Below, in pieces: positions 36,162 to 45,353 of a stretch of 64,000 nt of DNA. The position numbers and the translations under genes were made by a program. Source of the DNA: Winslowiella iniecta (GTDB taxonomy: Bacteria > Pseudomonadota > Gammaproteobacteria > Enterobacterales > Enterobacteriaceae); contig NZ_JRXE01000021.1 in NCBI RefSeq assembly GCF_001267535.1, positions 3,431 to 67,430 of the forward strand. Reading direction: 5' to 3'. The notes under the pieces were generated by a model that saw nothing but the letters and a program-made list of their open reading frames with translations, did no database searches and was not told the origin of the DNA. Numbering within the stretch: position 1 is the first letter of the stretch; every line of letters begins with the position of its first letter.

Positions 36162-36218
36162 ACTGGCCTCACCTGAACTGTTTATACCGGGCCGGGGTTT
36201 GCAGGCCGCGAAGGGCGA

Positions 36219-37580
36219 TTAACCAAAAATAGCCTGCAGATGCAGGCAGGCATCGTCGTAACTGCTGCGCTCGGAAATGCCCTGTTGCAGAAAGGCTTCC
36301 AGTTCCGGATAGAGCCTGATGGCTTTATCCAGCATCGGGTCACTGCCCGCGGCATAAGCGCCGACGCTGACCAGATCGCGGTTGCGCTGATAGCTGGAGA
36401 GCAACTGTTTGAACTGGCGCACTTTGGCATAATGGTTTTCGTCGATCAGCGAGGTCATGGCACGGCTGATCGAGGCTTCGATATCAATCGCCGGATAGTG
36501 GCCCGCTTCGGCCAGTCGGCGTGACAGCACGATATGGCCGTCAAGGATAGCTCGCGCCGAGTCGGCAATCGGATCCTGCTGGTCGTCGCCCTCGGTCAGT
36601 ACGGTATAGAAAGCGGTAATGGATCCGCCGCCATCAATGCCATTACCGGCGCGCTCAACCAGCGCGGGCAGCTTGGCAAATACCGACGGTGGATAGCCTT
36701 TGGTAGCGGGAGGCTCACCAATCGCCAGCGCGATCTCACGTTGCGCCATGGCATAGCGCGTCAGGGAGTCCATGATCAGCAACACGTGCTGACCGCGATC
36801 GCGGAAATCTTCGGCGATACGCGTGGCGTAGGCGGCACCTTGCATGCGCAAAAGCGGAGAAACGTCGGCGGGGGCAGCGATCACCACCGCGCGCGCGCGA
36901 CCTTCCACGCCGAGAATGTTTTCGATAAAGTCTTTTACTTCGCGGCCACGTTCGCCGATCAGCCCGACCACAATCACATCGGCTTTGGTATAGCGTGCCA
37001 TCATACCGAGCAGCACACTTTTACCGACGCCGGAACCGGCGAACAGTCCCATACGCTGGCCACGACCGACGGTCAGCAGGGCATTAATCGCACGCACGCC
37101 GGTGTCCAGCACATCGGTGATGGGCGTGCGCTGCAACGGGTTAAAGGGCGGAGTGATCAGTGGCGCACGGTAGCCGGTTTCCGGTGAGGGCAGGCCATCC
37201 AGCGGACGTCCGCTGCCATCCAGTACCCGGCCGAGCAGTTGCGGGCCCAGCAACAGCTGTTTTCCGCTGTGCTGACTGTCACCGGCCACGCGGGCAAATA
37301 CCCGTGCGCCTGGCAGAATGCCTTCGACTTCTTCCAGCGGCATCAGAAACAGCTTCTGACCACTGAAGCCGACCACTTCACTCTCGACTTCCGTCACCTG
37401 CTGACCATCATGGCGTTCAATCACGCAGGTTGCGCCAAGCGGCAATTGCAGGCCAGTCGCTTCCAGTACCAGCCCGGTGGCGCGCGTCAGGCGACCATAG
37501 CGGCGCACGGTCGGCAACTGGCTGATGCGTTGTTCAAACGAGTCGAGTGCGCCAAGCCAGCGCGAGAGACGCGAGGTCAT
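36219..37580 (-). CDS. fliI: FliI, flagellar export ATPase
   Basis: 453 aa, F1-beta-like ATPase. Walker [22 protein letters not shown], Walker [38 protein letters not shown] and [19 protein letters not shown] are all present. It energises substrate unloading at the export gate with FliH and FliJ. I start at ATG 37580 (MTSRLSRW), overlapping the fliH stop as TAATG; the frame extends ten codons further. Confidence 0.96.
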   Translation of the reverse strand: MTSRLSRWLGALDSFEQRISQLPTVRRYGRLTRATGLVLEATGLQLPLGATCVIERHDGQQVTEVESEVVGFSGQKLFLMPLEEVEGILPGARVFARVAGDSQHSGKQLLLGPQLLGRVLDGSGRPLDGLPSPETGYRAPLITPPFNPLQRTPITDVLDTGVRAINALLTVGRGQRMGLFAGSGVGKSVLLGMMARYTKADVIVVGLIGERGREVKDFIENILGVEGRARAVVIAAPADVSPLLRMQGAAYATRIAEDFRDRGQHVLLIMDSLTRYAMAQREIALAIGEPPATKGYPPSVFAKLPALVERAGNGIDGGGSITAFYTVLTEGDDQQDPIADSARAILDGHIVLSRRLAEAGHYPAIDIEASISRAMTSLIDENHYAKVRQFKQLLSSYQRNRDLVSVGAYAAGSDPMLDKAIRLYPELEAFLQQGISERSSYDDACLHLQAIFG

Positions 37581-38272
37581 TACAGCTCTCCCGGCGCGGC
37601 CAGGCGGCACAGTTCATGCCAGCGGGTGGCGATGCTGGCATCCAGATCGCCATCTTCCGCACTGACCTTGCAACCGCCGGGATGCAGCGTGTTGTCGGCC
37701 AGCAAACGCCAGCCGTGCAGATTCAGGGTCGCGCCCAGCATCTGCTCAACTTGCGGCAAATCGTTCGGGTTTACGCGCAGCTGCGGTTTGCCGCTGAACA
37801 TCGGTTCCTGCTGGATCATCTGCTGAATCTGACGCATCAGCGCGGAACCATCGACCGCGGTCGCCTGACCGATTACCTGACGCGCCGCTTCCAGCGCCAG
37901 CTGCATCAGGCGTGCGGCAATAACGCTGTCCAGCGCTTCCAGCGTATGCTGAAACTCGGTGACCAGCTGCTGCATCCGCGCTTGTAATGGGGCCTGTTGC
38001 TGCTGCGCCGCCGTCAGACCTTGCTGATAGCCGGCGTCGTATCCGGCTTTCTGGCCTTCGCTATAGCCTTTTTGCTGGCCTTCCGCGTAGCCTAAGCCCT
38101 GAGCTTCATTACGCACTTGAGTCTGCAACATCTCCAGTTGGTTCTGTTGCAGGTCGAACGCGTCAGCTTCAACCTCAGGGGCGGTAAATTCCTCAACGGG
38201 CGGTTTTACCGGCTGCGCAAAGTCATCAGGCTGCCAGGTTTGCCACGGGCGGGAAGAGAAGGCATCAGACAT
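37580..38272 (-). CDS. fliH: FliH, negative regulator of FliI / export stator
   Basis: 230 aa. The N-terminal [18 protein letters not shown] carries the Trp residues that bind FlhA and FliN. The middle has the GxxxG-rich helix ([27 protein letters not shown]) characteristic of FliH, and the C-terminus binds FliI. Overlaps fliG by eight bases. Confidence 0.95.
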   Translation of the reverse strand: MSDAFSSRPWQTWQPDDFAQPVKPPVEEFTAPEVEADAFDLQQNQLEMLQTQVRNEAQGLGYAEGQQKGYSEGQKAGYDAGYQQGLTAAQQQQAPLQARMQQLVTEFQHTLEALDSVIAARLMQLALEAARQVIGQATAVDGSALMRQIQQMIQQEPMFSGKPQLRVNPNDLPQVEQMLGATLNLHGWRLLADNTLHPGGCKVSAEDGDLDASIATRWHELCRLAAPGEL

Positions 38273-39257
38273 AGGTTTCCTCGCTGCTGCCAATCACCAT
38301 TTCGCCACTCTCTGCCAGGCGGCGAACAATCAGCAAAATAGCTTTCTGTTCGTTTTCCACTGCGGACATGCGCACCGGACCACGGTTGGCGAGGTCGTCG
38401 CGCAGAATATCGGCGGCACGTTGCGACATGTTTTGCAGGAATTTCTCGCGCAGCGGCTGCTCGGAACCTTTCAGCGCGATCAGTAACTGTTCGGACTCCA
38501 CTTCCTGTAACAGGCGCTGGATGCTGCGATCGTCCACCTCGACCAAATTTTCGAACAGGAACATCTCGTCGATAATTTTTTGTGCCAGTTCGCCATCGAA
38601 TTCGCGCACCGCTTCGATAACCGCTTCTTCCTGCTGAGTTTTCATCAGGTTGATGATCTCGGCTGCGGTTCTGACGCCGCCCATCTTCGCGCGCTTGAGG
38701 TTTTGACCATCGAGCAGGGTGTTCAGCACTTCGGTCAGTTCGGCCAGTGCTGCTGGCTGCACACCGCCAAAAGTGGCGATACGCAACATCACATCGTGAC
38801 GTAAACGGTCGTCGAACTGCGCCAGAATATCGGCTGCCTGACCACGTTTCAGGTGCACCAGGATGGTGGCGATGATCTGCGGATGTTCGTCGCGAATCAG
38901 ATCGGCCGCCGCCTGCGGTTCCATAAAGTTTAATGTTTCCATACCGCTGGTGGTTTCACGGGTTTCGAGAATATCCTCCAGCAGGCTGGCCGCGCGCTCT
39001 TCGCCCAACGCTTTAATCAGCACGGAGCGCAGGTAGTCGTTGGAGTTAATGCTGAGCGCGGCATACTGCTCGGCATCGGCTTCGAACTCACGCAGAACCT
39101 CGGTCAGCTGCTTATGCGAAACCTGGCGCATATTGGCCATCGCCGCACTAAGGTGTTGCACTTCGCGGGTATTGAGATGTTTAAACACCTCAGCCGCACG
39201 CTCTTCGCCAATTGTCATCATCATAATGGCGCTTTTTTCAGTACCGGTCAGACTCAT
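38265..39257 (-). CDS. fliG: FliG, flagellar rotor/switch protein
   Basis: 330 aa with three ARM-like domains. The C-terminal torque helix holds the charged residues that face MotA ([48 protein letters not shown]). [12 protein letters not shown]-type motifs mark the middle domain. Overlaps the fliF stop by four bases. Confidence 0.97.
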   Translation of the reverse strand: MSLTGTEKSAIMMMTIGEERAAEVFKHLNTREVQHLSAAMANMRQVSHKQLTEVLREFEADAEQYAALSINSNDYLRSVLIKALGEERAASLLEDILETRETTSGMETLNFMEPQAAADLIRDEHPQIIATILVHLKRGQAADILAQFDDRLRHDVMLRIATFGGVQPAALAELTEVLNTLLDGQNLKRAKMGGVRTAAEIINLMKTQQEEAVIEAVREFDGELAQKIIDEMFLFENLVEVDDRSIQRLLQEVESEQLLIALKGSEQPLREKFLQNMSQRAADILRDDLANRGPVRMSAVENEQKAILLIVRRLAESGEMVIGSSEETYV

Positions 39258-40963
39258 AGTTCGTTACTCATCCATTGGCGAATCACCAGCGCCACGACGC
39301 GTGGATCGTTCTCAGACATATCGCGAATGCGTTGACTCAGGACTTCAGCACTTATCCGCTGCTGCGATTTACGGTCCTGATCCTGCTCATCTTTGCTGAG
39401 CTTCACCGAGAAGGCGTCCTGCTGTTCCTGCTGCTCAAGGCGCTGAGCGCTGGCTTCCGCCCGGGCTTTCTCTTGCTGCTGTTTGCGCAGCAACTGCGGA
39501 CGTACCAGCTTGCGATAGAGAATAAAGGCGACTAACAGCACCAGCAGCCAGCGTCCGGCATTGATCAGCTGATCAAAGAACGACTGCTGTTGCCAGAATG
39601 GCAGCTCGCTACCGCTGACATCGCTCTGAGTAAACGGTGAGTTCACCACATTGACGCTATCGCCACGGTCGCTGGAGTAGCCCATTGCTTCGCGGGTCAG
39701 ATCTTCGATTTGTTTGATTTGCTGTGCGTTAAGCGCAATCTCTTTGCCTTTATCGTCGAGGCGATAGTTCACCACCACCGCCACCGAGAGGCGTTTGACG
39801 CTGCCGACATTCATTTTGGTATGACGAATGGTGCGATCAACTTCGTAGTTGGTGGTGTCATCCTTACGCGTGTTGGACGGAACGGCGCGCTCACTGCTGC
39901 TGGTGTTGCTGGCACCATTACTGGCATTGGCGGCATTGCCAGTATTGGCAGTGTTATTGTTGGTATTTGCCGGCGTAATCGGTGCTGCATTGGCCGGCGC
40001 GGGCTGATTAGACAGCGCGCCCGGCACGCCGCCCGGATACTGGCCGCCCAGCTGCTCGCTGACGCTGCTCTGACGTGAGCGAACCGCCGCATTAGTCGGG
40101 TCGGTGTTCGGTTTATACTGTTCGTCGGTTTGCTCACGGCTGTCAAAGTCCAGCTGTGCGGTAACCTGCGCATGCACGTTGGCCTGACCGACAATCGGGC
40201 CGAGAATCGCTTCGATTCGCTGCTGATAACGGCTTTCCACCTCAGTGGTGTACTTCAGTTGCGCATCATTAAGATCGCGTCCTGCGCCATCCGCATGCGT
40301 CAGCAGGCGGCCTGTCTGATCAACCACCGTCACATTACCCGGCGGTAAGCCCGCGACGCTGCTGGAGACCATATGCACCACCGCGCTGATTTGACCTTCA
40401 TCAAGCGCCCGGCCGGGTTGTAAATTCAGCGTGACGGAGGCGGAAGGGGACTTCTGCTCGCGCACAAACAGCGTCGGCTTGGGCATCGCCAGATGCACGC
40501 GTGCGCGCTTTACCGGGCCGAAAGTTTCAATGGTGCGTGCCAGCTCGCCTTCCAGCGCGCGCTGATAGTTAACCTGCTCACTAAACTGGCTGATACCGAA
40601 TTTTTCTTTATCCAGCAGTTCAAATCCGACCGCACCCCCTTTTGGCAGCCCTTGTTGAGCCAGGCGCAGACGCAATTCATGCACCTTTTCTGCCGGAACC
40701 ATCAGTGCTCCCCCTTTCTCCTCAAAACGGTAGGGGATATTCATCTGAGTCAGCTGGGTAACAATCGCGCCGCCGTCTTCGTCGGTAAGGTTGTTATAAA
40801 GGACGCGGTAGTCGGGCGCTTTTGCCCACAGAACCATGGCAATAACCACGGCGATGGCGGCTGCCGCGGCGATAATAAGAGGAATGCGTGGGTTTGCGCG
40901 CAGGCGAACCAAAAGGTCATTAAAGCCTTTCTTTTCAGCTGAATCCTGAGTAGTAGCATTCAT
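39254..40963 (-). CDS. fliF: FliF, flagellar MS-ring protein
   Basis: 569 aa with membrane helices near residues 25-47 and 455-475 flanking a large periplasmic region with ring-building motifs. A Pro/Ala/Asn/Thr-rich linker (about 320-365, many Asn and Ala repeats) sits in the middle. The C-terminus ([14 protein letters not shown]) binds FliG. The frame is open to 41149, but ATG 40963 (MNATTQD) matches the family. Divergent from fliE. Confidence 0.96.
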   Translation of the reverse strand: MNATTQDSAEKKGFNDLLVRLRANPRIPLIIAAAAAIAVVIAMVLWAKAPDYRVLYNNLTDEDGGAIVTQLTQMNIPYRFEEKGGALMVPAEKVHELRLRLAQQGLPKGGAVGFELLDKEKFGISQFSEQVNYQRALEGELARTIETFGPVKRARVHLAMPKPTLFVREQKSPSASVTLNLQPGRALDEGQISAVVHMVSSSVAGLPPGNVTVVDQTGRLLTHADGAGRDLNDAQLKYTTEVESRYQQRIEAILGPIVGQANVHAQVTAQLDFDSREQTDEQYKPNTDPTNAAVRSRQSSVSEQLGGQYPGGVPGALSNQPAPANAAPITPANTNNNTANTGNAANASNGASNTSSSERAVPSNTRKDDTTNYEVDRTIRHTKMNVGSVKRLSVAVVVNYRLDDKGKEIALNAQQIKQIEDLTREAMGYSSDRGDSVNVVNSPFTQSDVSGSELPFWQQQSFFDQLINAGRWLLVLLVAFILYRKLVRPQLLRKQQQEKARAEASAQRLEQQEQQDAFSVKLSKDEQDQDRKSQQRISAEVLSQRIRDMSENDPRVVALVIRQWMSNEL

Positions 40964-41201
40964 GACCGTTTCCTGCCTGACAGATGACCGGACTGTTTCA
41001 CGTGGTGTGGTAGCAAAACTGACTCCCTGATGCGGCTTGCAATAAAAGTTCCACCTCGATGGATGGCCATTATTTTCTGATTCGTAAAATTCGATGGCCT
41101 GATAAGCCGTAACTTTTGCGCTTATTTGCAGGCTTTGTCCGATTGACACTGTGATAAGTTTGCTGTCGTAAAATCATCCGTTATTCAGTTCGAGGTAAAA
41201 A
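40964..41201. promoter_or_regulatory. Divergent fliF/fliE promoter region
   Basis: The 238-bp gap between two class-2 flagellar transcription units should hold divergent FlhDC-dependent promoters. I see AT-rich candidate half-sites (for example GGCCATTATTTTCTG near 41067) but no convincing full FlhDC box. Confidence 0.4.
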
Positions 41202-41513
41202 ATGGCTATTCAGGGCATCGAAAGTGTGGTGCAGCAGTTGCAGATGGCGACGCTTCAGGCCAGTAATAAAAGCACTGACGCCATCGCACATGCGGATTTT
41301 GCCGGTCAGCTTAAAGCGGCATTAGGTAAAATCAGCGAAACGCAAAATGCTGCACGCAGCCAGGCGCAGGACTTCGAACTGGGTAAAGCGGGCGTATCAC
41401 TGAATGATGTGATGGTCGATCTGCAGAAGTCATCAATTTCCATGCAGATGGGAATTCAGGTGCGTAACAAGCTGGTATCGGCGTATCAGGACATCATGAA
41501 TATGACAGTGTAA
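41202..41513 (+). CDS. fliE: FliE, MS-ring/rod junction protein
   Basis: 103 aa with the family core ISFAGQL-like FADFAGQLKAALGKIS, GVSLNDVMVDLQKSSISMQMGIQVRNKLVSAYQDIMNM. It is the first rod component exported and links the MS ring and export gate to the rod. Monocistronic, divergent from fliFGHIJK. Confidence 0.96.
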   Translation: MAIQGIESVVQQLQMATLQASNKSTDAIAHADFAGQLKAALGKISETQNAARSQAQDFELGKAGVSLNDVMVDLQKSSISMQMGIQVRNKLVSAYQDIMNMTV

Positions 41514-41563
41514 GGCCTGACTCATATTTGCCAAAAATGTGCGCTGTATAGCATTTGTTTAAC

Positions 41564-41696
41564 TCTGTTTATGCATAATGAAATCAGACCTTTTTACAGA
41601 GCTAACGCCACGACCCCGTGAGTGCCGGAGATAAGCGCCGGAGGAAGGCCATGGAACCCCTGAAAGCTGCCAGTATTTAACTGGCAGTTTTTTTTT
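41564..41696 (+). promoter_or_regulatory. Structured leader with nine-codon ORF overlapping a terminator
   Basis: CTCTGT (41564) can pair with ACAGAG (near 41598), followed by a GGA-rich region and GGAGGAA. Five bases later ATG 41651 opens MEPLKAASI, stopping at TAA 41678-41680. The peptide covers the left arm of a terminator (CTGCCAG-TATTTAA-CTGGCAG, 41667-41687, then nine Ts), so translation could melt the stem. This looks like a leader-peptide attenuator for the following 88-aa gene, or a short RNA. Not a family I recognise. Confidence 0.4.
41667..41696 (+). terminator. Strong terminator downstream of fliE leader element
   Basis: Seven-base stem CTGCCAG/CTGGCAG, seven-base loop, then nine consecutive Ts. 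Confidence 0.85.
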
Positions 41697-41816
41697 CGTC
41701 TGTAAAATGCACACTGACCATCTTCCGATTATTCCTAAGGTTAAACCGCAGTTAGCGACTATATTTAACCATGAAGTTTGTTTTTCTTACGCTAATTAAC
41801 CAGAAAGGGAACCAGC

Positions 41817-42083
41817 ATGAGTGATAATGAAACGCTGAAAACGCAGACCGATCATTTACGTGATGTGACTTCGCAGCTGAAAGAGATGCGTCACTATGCG
41901 CAGACCAATACGGAAACTCTGTCTACACACTGGCTGGCGTTTGATGCAGGTGAGTATCAGAACAAAGCGTTCGCCGAAGCGATTAACGACCTGCTGACCA
42001 AACAGGGTGCGGTGCTGGATACGCTGGAAAAAACCGTCCAGGATCTTGAAATCGAAGCTAACCGCATCGAAAACGAAGCCTGA
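41817..42083 (+). CDS. Small helical protein of unknown function
   Basis: 88 aa, acidic, predicted as two long amphipathic helices with heptad-like spacing (LRDVTSQLKEMRHYA, VLDTLEKTVQDLEIEANRIENEA). AAAGGGAA precedes ATG 41817. A terminator follows the stop, so it is a monocistronic unit, possibly controlled by the leader element upstream. I recognise no family. Confidence 0.6.
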   Translation: MSDNETLKTQTDHLRDVTSQLKEMRHYAQTNTETLSTHWLAFDAGEYQNKAFAEAINDLLTKQGAVLDTLEKTVQDLEIEANRIENEA

Positions 42084-42105
42084 CAGCACGACACACTCGG
42101 CGACC

Positions 42106-42130
42106 GACCCGCATTATGCGGGTCTTTTTT
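42106..42130 (+). terminator. Terminator of the 88-aa gene
   Basis: Stem GACCCGCA/TGCGGGTC with TTA loop and a run of six to seven Ts. Confidence 0.85.
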
Positions 42131-42407
42131 TAAAGTTAAAAAATATAATCCTGCCGTATTTACACTACGCTGACAAAATAAATCAATGATAATGCTTGCT
42201 TAAAAAAGCGTTACATGTGTAAATAGCGCATCGGTTTGTGGTACAGACCTATTTATGCCAAGCGGTTTTATTAAAGCAGTTCTCAGTTCGAGCGTTATCT
42301 CCGATATCTCTTTCCCTGATTCTTCTTATTACCTTGCTCATAAGTATTATCTGCAAAGCAATCCTGTCCGCCCGTTAAAAGGCTTATGAAATTCAGAGGA
42401 AAGTATT

Positions 42408-42620
42408 ATGTCTAACAAAATGACTGGTTTAGTAAAATGGTTTAACGCTGAGAAAGGTTTCGGCTTTATTTCTCCTACCGATGGCAGCAAAGATGTATTC
42501 GTACACTTCTCTGCAATCCAGGGCGATAGCTTCAAGACCCTCGACGAAGGTCAGAGCGTTGAGTTCTCTGTTGAGAACGGCGCTAAAGGTCCTTCAGCGA
42601 CCAACGTTATCGCACGTTAA
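42408..42620 (+). CDS. CspA-family cold shock protein
   Basis: A 70-aa OB-fold protein with both nucleic-acid-binding motifs: KGFGFISP (RNP1) and DVFVHFSAI (RNP2). It resembles E. coli CspA/B/G more than CspE in its start ([17 protein letters not shown]). These are RNA chaperones that melt structured mRNA in the cold. A long pyrimidine-rich 5' region (about 42240-42400) without a gene is consistent with a cspA-type thermosensitive leader. The exact paralogue cannot be fixed. Confidence 0.93.
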   Translation: MSNKMTGLVKWFNAEKGFGFISPTDGSKDVFVHFSAIQGDSFKTLDEGQSVEFSVENGAKGPSATNVIAR

Positions 42621-42691
42621 GTGATAACGCCGCAGGCGTCTTACAACAGCGATGATGGCAGCGACCGGAGCAGTTAAGCGCCTGTAAAAGA

Positions 42692-42716
42692 AAACCCGCC
42701 TTGTGCGGGTTTTTTT
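42692..42716 (+). terminator. Terminator of the cold shock gene
   Basis: Stem AACCCGC/GCGGGTT with CTTGT loop and seven Ts. Confidence 0.88.
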
Positions 42717-42807
42717 GTCTCTGTCGAATGGCAAAATGATGGCAAATAAGCGTAACGGCAATCAATATCAGAGTCGAAAAAATTAATTAGCCATTTAACA
42801 GCCAGAA

Positions 42808-42987
42808 TTAAGATATTTTTTCTTTGTCGCGCTGAGTTAACGTGAAATAGTGGCCGCAATGTGAGCAGATCAGCGTCTGGCTTTTAGTAATTTTTGATGA
42901 CAGCTGTTTACTGCTATTGGCACAGGACGGACATTTTATTGACGTAGTGCGGTTACGAAAAAAGCGTAAACTGTCGAGATTCATCAT
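42808..42987 (-). CDS. 59-aa zinc-ribbon protein with two CXXC motifs
   Basis: From ATG 42987 the minus strand encodes 59 residues containing CPSC (19-22) and CSHC (41-44), spaced as in a small zinc ribbon, then GHYFTLTQRDKEK. The outline recalls the cold-induced two-CXXC small proteins YmcF, YnfQ and YnfU of E. coli, and the gene is next to a cspA-family gene. The start may be the second Met. Function unknown; homology recalled, not tested. Confidence 0.65.
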   Translation of the reverse strand: MMNLDSLRFFRNRTTSIKCPSCANSSKQLSSKITKSQTLICSHCGHYFTLTQRDKEKIS

Positions 42988-43111
42988 TTTGTTGATCTCA
43001 TTGTTCCAGGTAGCTCAGTTTACACCCTGCAATTTTCAATAGCCCGCCTTATATTGTCTATTTATTCGGCAGGCGATAATCTTAATAAAGATCAATATGT
43101 CCTCGGCAGAT

Positions 43112-43354
43112 TTAAAAATCTGCTACCAGCCACATATCGGCCTCTTCAAACATCTCTTCAATAATTCGCGCCATAATGGCTTTGTCACTTTTACTGGCAT
43201 CCGTTTCAATGGCGTTACGCTGCATTGGCTTCACTTTAACCAGTGCATGAGGAAAGGCGCGGTGGATGCGTTTTTCCAGTTCCTCATGAATCATTTCATT
43301 GGCATTGCTCAGCCCTGCCACATTGCGCTTATCGTAAATCAACTCGACGAACAT
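43112..43354 (-). CDS. DinI-family SOS protein
   Basis: 80 aa. The layout (EELEKRIHRAFPHALVKVKP in the first helix region, acidic helix ARIIEEMFEEADMWLVADF at the end) matches DinI, whose acidic C-terminal helix binds RecA filaments and modulates LexA and UmuD cleavage. Start at ATG 43354, preceded by AGAGG; the frame runs far upstream but that part is not DinI-like. A LexA box lies 55 bp upstream. Chromosomal dinI lies elsewhere in E. coli, so this may be an extra paralogue. Confidence 0.85.
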   Translation of the reverse strand: MFVELIYDKRNVAGLSNANEMIHEELEKRIHRAFPHALVKVKPMQRNAIETDASKSDKAIMARIIEEMFEEADMWLVADF

Positions 43355-43408
43355 TGCTGTCAACCTCTCTGTGAGAAACCTTGTTATTGTACTTTGCTTC
43401 GCTAATAA

Positions 43409-43428
43409 TACTGGATAATAATACAGTA
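43409..43428 (-). promoter_or_regulatory. LexA (SOS) box for the dinI-like gene
   Basis: TACTGGATAATAATACAGTA matches the consensus CTG-N10-CAG with TA flanks on both sides and an AT-rich centre. It lies 55 bp upstream of the dinI-like start. Confidence 0.85.
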
Positions 43429-43593
43429 TCAATGGTTGTCGCTGACTGATTGACGATTTGTTGGCCGATCGTGGTAATAATCGCCGGTAAACGCACTGAC
43501 TCGCTTCCCGCAGCGCCAGCAGCGGTGGTAATTTACCTGGGTTATCAAACGCTGTGATGTTGCCAGCGGTCATGAAATTTTGCAGGAGTAAGT

Positions 43594-43887
43594 ATGGCTA
43601 AGCATCCTACGGGTAAACATTTAAAAGCAGAAGTGCTGCACGATGATAAGCAACTGCTGATTTACGTCGTAAAAGGGTCGCGCATTGAAGATATGCCGGT
43701 GGACGACAACGAAGATTATCCCGGCGAGATGTTGTTGGCGTTGCCGAACTTGACCAAAGAGTTTGACAGTGAACTGGATGAGATGCTCAGCGAAGCGCAG
43801 TCGGGTGATGTGCTGGTGCTGGTCTGTCCGGGCGACCAGACTTTCAGCTACGGTTACGCGCGCGTGAAGGCGATGAGCGCTACCTGA
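43594..43887 (+). CDS. Small acidic protein of unknown function
   Basis: 97 aa, alternating strands and acidic helices (KAEVLHDDKQLLIYVVKGSRIEDMPVDDN, LALPNLTKEFDSELDEMLSEAQSGDVLVLVCPGDQ). GGAG stands before ATG 43594. It begins 166 bp past the LexA box on the opposite strand, so SOS control is possible but unsupported. No family recognised. Confidence 0.6.
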   Translation: MAKHPTGKHLKAEVLHDDKQLLIYVVKGSRIEDMPVDDNEDYPGEMLLALPNLTKEFDSELDEMLSEAQSGDVLVLVCPGDQTFSYGYARVKAMSAT

Positions 43888-43963
43888 AATTTTTCCGCAG
43901 GGTGGTTTACCAGATTGACCGTCTGGTGATAGTTTCATTGCAGGAATAAAAAGAGGAACAATA

Positions 43964-44254
43964 ATGAAGCAACTGGTTATCGATATTTTAATGAAAATGG
44001 CAAAGATGGACGTCGATGCCAAAGAGCTGACCGCTCAGGTTGAGGCTCAGTCTCTGCTCATTGCCGCGCTGTTGCTGACTGCGGGTAAAGAGGGGTCCAA
44101 CAATATTTCTGAAAATATCCAGAATGCAATTATGACGGCGGCGGGGACTTCCGTTGAATTTTTGCAGACCGATGTTGATCTGTTGCTGACGCATGTGAAC
44201 CGTCTGCTGGCGGTAACGCGCTATGTTGATGAGCAATCAACGGTTACCGAGTAA
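43964..44254 (+). CDS. IraP-like anti-adaptor (sigma-S stabiliser)
   Basis: 96 aa. The N-terminal MKQLVIDILMKMAKMDVDAKELTAQVEAQSLLIAALL resembles E. coli IraP (pattern MKNLIAELL, KLAQKE, KELCAQVEALEIIVTAML). IraP binds RssB and blocks delivery of RpoS to ClpXP during phosphate starvation. The C-terminal half is less similar. AGAGGAAC precedes the start. Similarity from memory only. Confidence 0.6.
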   Translation: MKQLVIDILMKMAKMDVDAKELTAQVEAQSLLIAALLLTAGKEGSNNISENIQNAIMTAAGTSVEFLQTDVDLLLTHVNRLLAVTRYVDEQSTVTE

Positions 44255-44266
44255 TACGGCACAATT

Positions 44267-44286
44267 GAGCCCGCGACGGCGGGCTC
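44267..44286. terminator. Bidirectional terminator between iraP-like and csbD-like genes
   Basis: GAGCCCGC/GCGGGCTC stem in the 40-bp gap between two convergent genes; T-runs are weak on both sides. Confidence 0.6.
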
Positions 44287-44294
44287 ATTATCGG

Positions 44295-44543
44295 CTATTT
44301 ACGGCCAATCACTTTCGCAAGAACAAAACCAATTCCTGCTGCGACTACCAGAGAAGCCAGTGGAGCACTTTTTGTTTGCTGTTTTACAGTATCCACAAAG
44401 TCATCCACCGCATAGCTGCCACGCGCCAGCTGCTGACGCACTTTGCCTTTTACTTCATGTTCAGGTGAGCGTGTGGCTTTACCAAACTGCTCCTGACCGG
44501 CACCGATTGCTTCATCAACTTTGTCTTTTGCCTGTTCAAACAT
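44295..44543 (-). CDS. CsbD/DUF883-like membrane-anchored stress protein
   Basis: 82 aa. An amphipathic charged helix (MFEQAKDKVDEAIGAGQEQFGKATRSPEHEVKGKVRQQLARG) is followed by a C-terminal membrane helix (LASLVVAAGIGFVLAKVIGRK) with the small-residue pattern of DUF883 proteins. The N-terminal GxxxxxxGKxT part resembles CsbD. Such proteins are RpoS-linked and abundant in stationary phase. Function unknown. Confidence 0.7.
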   Translation of the reverse strand: MFEQAKDKVDEAIGAGQEQFGKATRSPEHEVKGKVRQQLARGSYAVDDFVDTVKQQTKSAPLASLVVAAGIGFVLAKVIGRK

Positions 44544-44871
44544 AGCTTCTCCTTAGATGTGTTGAGTCCTCAATACGAGACACTATTAATCGTAGACCAT
44601 AATCCGGAAAGCTTGCAGAGTCAGATGTTTATAAATGTTGCATTGGGGAGTGGGGAAGAAAAAATGAACCTCTGGAAGTGGAAATCCAGCAACACCTCCA
44701 GAGGCCGTGCAAGCGCACGATTCGTTACAAGGGTAATCAGCGATGTTAGTCGCTCATTAAACTTATACAATAAATACTATCTTGTACAACTATAACTGAA
44801 TTAATTAGTCTGGTTGGAGGAGTATCTGTAATGCATGTTTGAGCAATTCAGCGGGTATCACTGGCTGAATA
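44544..44871. other. Intergenic stretch with one possible tiny ORF
   Basis: About 330 bp. Apart from the 43-codon ORF at 44664 the region is AT-rich with a GATTCAGC/GCTGAAT-type hairpin near 44848-44872. It presumably holds the csbD-like promoter. No RNA gene recognised. Confidence 0.35.
44664..44795 (+). CDS. Possible 43-aa basic peptide
   Basis: ATG 44664 is preceded by TGGGGAAG at good spacing and opens 43 codons. The peptide is basic and Ser/Arg-rich (KWKSSNTSRGRASARFVTR), then SRSLNLYNKYYLVQL. No terminator or homologue is known to me. It may be chance. Confidence 0.3.
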   Translation: MNLWKWKSSNTSRGRASARFVTRVISDVSRSLNLYNKYYLVQL

Positions 44872-45195
44872 CTATAACTCATTCTTTATACAAAACTCTT
44901 CCCAGGTCATGCCCAGCGCTTCGGCGTGGGTACGCAGGTATTTTTCAATCGCTTTAGCCGCCACCTCTTTATCCGGTTCGGCCAGCTGAATGGAGAACAG
45001 CATTGCGTCCTGCTTTTTGGCGCGCAGGAAAGCGGCATAAATACGATCGGCCTGGATCTCTCTCAGTTTCTCCTGCGTCACACCCAGCACTTTTGCATCC
45101 TGTTCGCTGATTTTATCCAGCCCGGACTGGAAATCAGGGTGCGCCTGTAAAAACATGGCGCGGGCAAGGGTGTAGTACTCTTCAGGGGTTTTCAT
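44872..45195 (-). CDS. Small conserved hypothetical protein (DUF6388-like)
   Basis: 107 aa, helical (TPEEYYTLARAMFLQAHPDFQSGLDKISEQDAKVLGVTQEKLREIQADRIYAAFL) with a C-terminal YLRTHAEALGMTWEEFC. I weakly associate this with DUF6388. Good Shine-Dalgarno (AAAGGATAA). Monocistronic, divergent from yedD. Confidence 0.65.
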   Translation of the reverse strand: MKTPEEYYTLARAMFLQAHPDFQSGLDKISEQDAKVLGVTQEKLREIQADRIYAAFLRAKKQDAMLFSIQLAEPDKEVAAKAIEKYLRTHAEALGMTWEEFCIKNEL

Positions 45196-45353
45196 GGCAG
45201 TTATCCTTTTGATTCAATCCGCCTAGTTTACACTTGATGCACCGCCGATGCCTCCCCGATGCCGCTGTCGGGCAAATTTGTTGAATGTTTCTTGCGGTAT
45301 TTACCTGAAAAATTATAACTTACCCGCGTACGCATCGAGGACAGGGACATTAA

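Noticed and set aside
36534..37187. 217-codon plus-strand open frame within fliI
   Set aside because: Antisense shadow of the ATPase; the Walker motifs are on the other strand.
43355..43573. N-terminal extension of the DinI-like frame
   Set aside because: The extra 73 residues include the LexA box region and show no DinI similarity; the ATG at 43354 has its own AGAGG.
44559..44663. Upstream extension of the 43-codon ORF at 44664
   Set aside because: No ribosome-binding site near the upstream start and unlikely composition; only the 44664 start has a plausible Shine-Dalgarno.
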